Source: Variovorax paradoxus B4 (GTDB lineage Bacteria > Pseudomonadota > Gammaproteobacteria > Burkholderiales > Burkholderiaceae_C). From it: a DNA stretch of 64,000 nt. Position numbers and translations under genes: made by a program. Positions 61,224 to 64,000 of this stretch are shown here, piece after piece. How positions within the stretch are numbered: the stretch's first letter is position 1; every line of letters begins with the position of its first letter. The stretch is taken from assembly GCF_000463015.1 (NCBI RefSeq), contig NC_022234.1:1178001-1242000 (forward strand), written 5' to 3'. The notes under the pieces were generated by a model. It saw nothing but the letters and a program-made list of their open reading frames with translations, ran no database searches and was not told the DNA's origin.

Positions 61224-62906
61224 GAGGTTGTGTGAAAACACTTCGTTGATCGCTTCGCTCCAAATAAAATCTGCCAACCCGTCAGAGCGAGGTGGCGCAT
61301 GAAGCGATTCATCGAAGGCGAAGACCGACAGCAGGTCGCGTTGTTGCCGGAATGTCTTGATGACTATATCGGCGAAGACAACCCGGTGCGCGTTGTCGAC
61401 GTCTTTGTCGAGGAACTGGATCTTCAGGCACTCGGCTTCAAAGGCGCAGACCCCGCTGCCACCGGTCGGCCTGCGTACCACCCGGCGGTGCTGCTCAAGC
61501 TCTACATCTACGGCTACCTGAACCGCATCCAGTCCAGCCGGCGTCTGGAGCGCGAGGCCCAGCGCAACGTCGAACTGATGTGGCTCACTGGCCGGCTTGC
61601 CCCGGACTTCAAGACCATTGCCGACTTCCGTCACGACAACGGGGCGGGCATCCGCAACGTCTGCAAGCGCTTCGTGAGCATGTGCCGGGAGCTCAAGCTG
61701 TTCACGCAGGCCATCGTGGCCATCGATGGCAGCAAATTCAAGGCGGTCAACAGCCGGGACCGCAACGTCACGCCAGCCAAGATCGATGCGCGCCAGCGGC
61801 AGATCGAGCAGAGCATCCAGCGCTACCTCGACGCGCTGGAGACCGCCGACCGCACGCAGCCCGCGCAGGTCGAGGCCAAGACCGAGCGGCTGCAGGACAA
61901 GATCAAGAGATTGCGCGAGCAGATGCGCCAGCTCGATGAGACCAAGGAACAGCTGAAGCACGAACCCGATGGCCAGCGCTCCACCACCGATCCCGATTCA
62001 CGCTCGATGAACTCACAAGCCAAGGGCTCGGGCCTGGTGGGCTACAACGTGCAAGCGGCCGTTGATGCCAAGCACCATCTGATCATTGCCCACGAGGTGA
62101 CGAACATCGGCAATGACCGAGCCCAGCTAAGCAAGATGGCGCAGGCCGCTCGCGAGGCGATGGGTAAAAGCAGGGTGCGCGTCTTCGCTGACCGCGGGTA
62201 CTTCAACGGCACCGAACTCAAGGCCTGCGAAGACGTTGGCATCACAACCTTCGTGCCCAAGCCGATGACCTCGGGCGCCAAGGCCCAGGGGCGCTTCGAC
62301 AAGAGCGACTTCATCTATATCGCGAAAGATGACGAGTACCAGTGCCCTGCAGGACAACGACTGCGGTGGCATCAGACCACCACGGAACGGGAAATGAACC
62401 TGCGGGCTTACTGGACGTCGGTGTGCCCGCAGTGTCCCCTCAAGGCGCAATGCACCACTGGCAAAGAACGACGCGTGAAGCGTTGGGAGCACGAAGCAGT
62501 GCTGGAGCGCGTTCAGCAGCGGCTTGATCGCAAGCCCGATTCCATGACGCTGCGAAGAAGTACCGTGGAGCATGTGTTCGGGACCCTCAAGCACTGGATG
62601 GGCTGGACGCACTTCCTGACGAAGACACGTGGAGAATGTCGGCACCGAGATGAGCTTGCATGTGCTGGCTTACAACCTCAAGCGGGTGATCGCCATCCTG
62701 GGCATGACAAGAACGATGAAGGCGATCAAGTTGGCGGGGGCGTGAGCGCCTTTAACGACGGCTGAGGATGGGCCAGAACATCACGAAGAGGAGGAATGCG
62801 CGTTTGCGCGGCGATAAGTACCGGATGGCATCAGCGGGCTCAATGACGGGGCCTGTGGTCTCGTGCTCGGCATACTGATGTGTCAATTGCGTTTCCACAC
62901 AACCTC
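61224..62906 (+). mobile_element. IS1182-family element, copy 2 (mosaic, defective)
   Basis: About 1.68 kb with ends GAGGTTGTGTGAAAAC and, inward from the right, GAGGTTGTGTGGAAAC, bordered by GGCC. From the start codon to about 62580 it is almost identical to copy 1, with about four differences noticed, but its leader and its 3' end are clearly different. The right border lies within a decayed coding sequence (complement: ANGHFWP), so left and right flanks do not look like one original site. Confidence 0.75.
61299..62744 (+). pseudogene. IS1182-family transposase, frameshifted
   Basis: Same protein as at 19188-20633 up to HVFGTLKHWMG. After THFLTKT (about 62627) the frame is lost; the correct continuation (VGTEMSLHVLAYNLKRV...) is found in the next frame and ends at about 62744. 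A one-base insertion or two-base loss explains it. The late catalytic Glu precedes the shift, but the C-terminal helices are lost. Confidence 0.8.
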
Positions 62907-64000
62907 GGCCAGAAGTGGCCGTTGGCCAAGTACCGCGCACGCTGCTCCAGCGCCCGGTAGAACTTTTCGCGGTCTATACCCTCGAGCAGGTGTCGCAACT
63001 GCGGATCGGCTTCTATGCGCAGCCATCATCAATTCGAGCAGGGTCGGGAACGTGGTGATGCGCTCGAGCACAAAATCGAGATAGTCGGCTACGTTCCGTA
63101 GCCCGAACTGGTAGTGGCGTAGTTCGGGCCGGTGGCGGGTGAGCTCGTTGACGCAGTAGCTGAGCCAGTGATCGTGCGCCTGCGAGTGCTTCGCAGCGAT
63201 AAAGTACTCGAAGGCATTTTCGACCATCGCGAGCCAGCGTCCGTCTTTCGTGAGACCGTAAGCCGCATCAGGCCGAATGCGGCTTCGCCGTCGTAGTAGA
63301 TGACGCGGAACGCGTCCTTCACGGCGAGGCCCGTGTGATGCAGTACGTGAACAAAGCGACCGGTCTGCGGATCTTGCATGTGAGCAATGCCCAGCCCAAG
63401 CTGCTCCATCAGTGGCAGGAAGCGCCTGTCGCCGGTGAGTTCGGTGTACTTCACGAACGCCAACAGGCACACCGCGTTGCCGCCGAGCTTGATTTCGTGC
63501 GACATGTCCAAGAGGAAGGCGGCATGCGTACCATCAGGCAACTGTGCCGATTGGATCAGTGTGCCGGCAAGGAAGGCCAGTGAGCGGTCGATGGCTGCCT
63601 TCTGCGCAGCATCACGCGTAAGCTCCCAAGCGCTCAATCAGCGCATAGGTGGAACTCGCATGGCGCAGCGTGTTGTAGGTAGGAATCGGACGATCAAAGC
63701 AAGGGAACCAGCCATAGTGGAACTCCCCCGTAGATTTGACCTGTCCAGCGAGGTATTCGCTTGCACGATCGATCAACGTGCGGACCTGCCCGGAGTCCCG
63801 GCTGTCCAGTTGCCGGTAGCCTGCAGCGGCTCCCTTTGCCGTAATCGGCCATGCTCCATCGCGGTCCGCGTAGACAGCGCGAGTGTCGAAACACCAAACC
63901 GGTGCCGCATCGTCCTTCGGGAACTCCAACTCGCGCCCGAAACGTCGCTCGGCGAAAATGCGCAGGTTGCCCGGATTCGGCTCCGCATGCTCGATATCGC
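62907..64000 (-). pseudogene. Decayed alpha/alpha-barrel-like protein gene, partial
   Basis: Reading leftward from the window edge: LRIFAERRFGRELEFPKDDA, AGQVKSTGEFHYGWFPCFDR; then, in another frame, ELTRDAAQKAAIDRSLAFLA and [16 protein letters not shown]; then [20 protein letters not shown] and [20 protein letters not shown]; finally [16 protein letters not shown] before the IS. At least three frameshifts (near 63630, 63265, 63020) and the IS at the 3' end kill it. It looks like a helical-barrel domain protein; I cannot name the family. Confidence 0.65.

Noticed and set aside
61299..62765. Second IS1182 transposase as an intact 488-residue protein
   Set aside because: The last 45 residues do not match the family; the proper C-terminus lies in the next frame, so the long frame is a frameshift product.

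Overview
The window reads as a chromosomal segment of a high-GC betaproteobacterium of the Comamonadaceae, most likely Variovorax. Three things suggest this: a phosphonopyruvate hydrolase very like the enzyme described from Variovorax sp. Pal2, several Bug/TctC-type solute-binding proteins, and compact catabolic operons each next to a LysR regulator. The genus is an inference; there is no rRNA or tRNA gene in view.

Layout. (1) 1-2426, minus strand: FIST sensor, histidine kinase and the start of a response regulator. (2) 2626-13411: a complete C-P lyase locus. phnN, a DUF1045 gene and the repressor gene phnF run leftward; phnGHIJKLM and then phnCDE run rightward. A similar operator-like sequence lies before phnG and before phnC. 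(3) 13.7-21.4 kb: small, mostly uncharacterised genes, many preceded by a short directional repeat, mixed with IS debris and an intact IS1182-type element. (4) 21.7-28.6 kb: a second phosphonate system, with LysR, an ABC transporter, an aminotransferase and phosphonopyruvate hydrolase (phosphonoalanine catabolism). (5) 28.6-35.9 kb: DUF1993 gene, integrase remnant, small secreted proteins, and a LysR-catB-catC-Bug cluster. (6) 36.0-45.2 kb: a second block of repeat-preceded small genes, with an IS1380 element (4-bp CTAG duplication) and an IS5/IS427 element (TAA duplication). A 150-residue secreted protein occurs in both blocks. (7) 46.1-60.9 kb: a catabolic cluster with two sulfatases, a formylglycine-generating enzyme, Bug proteins, a formamidase-like hydrolase, an FAD 2-hydroxyacid dehydrogenase, an aromatic aminotransferase, tryptophan 2,3-dioxygenase, RidA, two DUF202 proteins, a porin, MarR and LysR. 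(8) 61.2-64.0 kb: a frameshifted, mosaic second IS1182 copy and a decayed gene.

How it fits together. Regions 2 and 4 give two independent routes for breaking C-P bonds. The enzymes of region 7 can be ordered as indolelactate to indolepyruvate to tryptophan to N-formylkynurenine to kynurenine, with the sulfatases possibly releasing a sulfated precursor; this ordering is a hypothesis. Four promoters in region 7 share one architecture: a GATCC-centred dyad of LysR type starting 59-60 bases upstream of a TANANT -10 box. They probably form one regulon. Regions 3 and 6 look like one kind of gene-cassette territory with a conserved directional repeat that does not match known integron sites.
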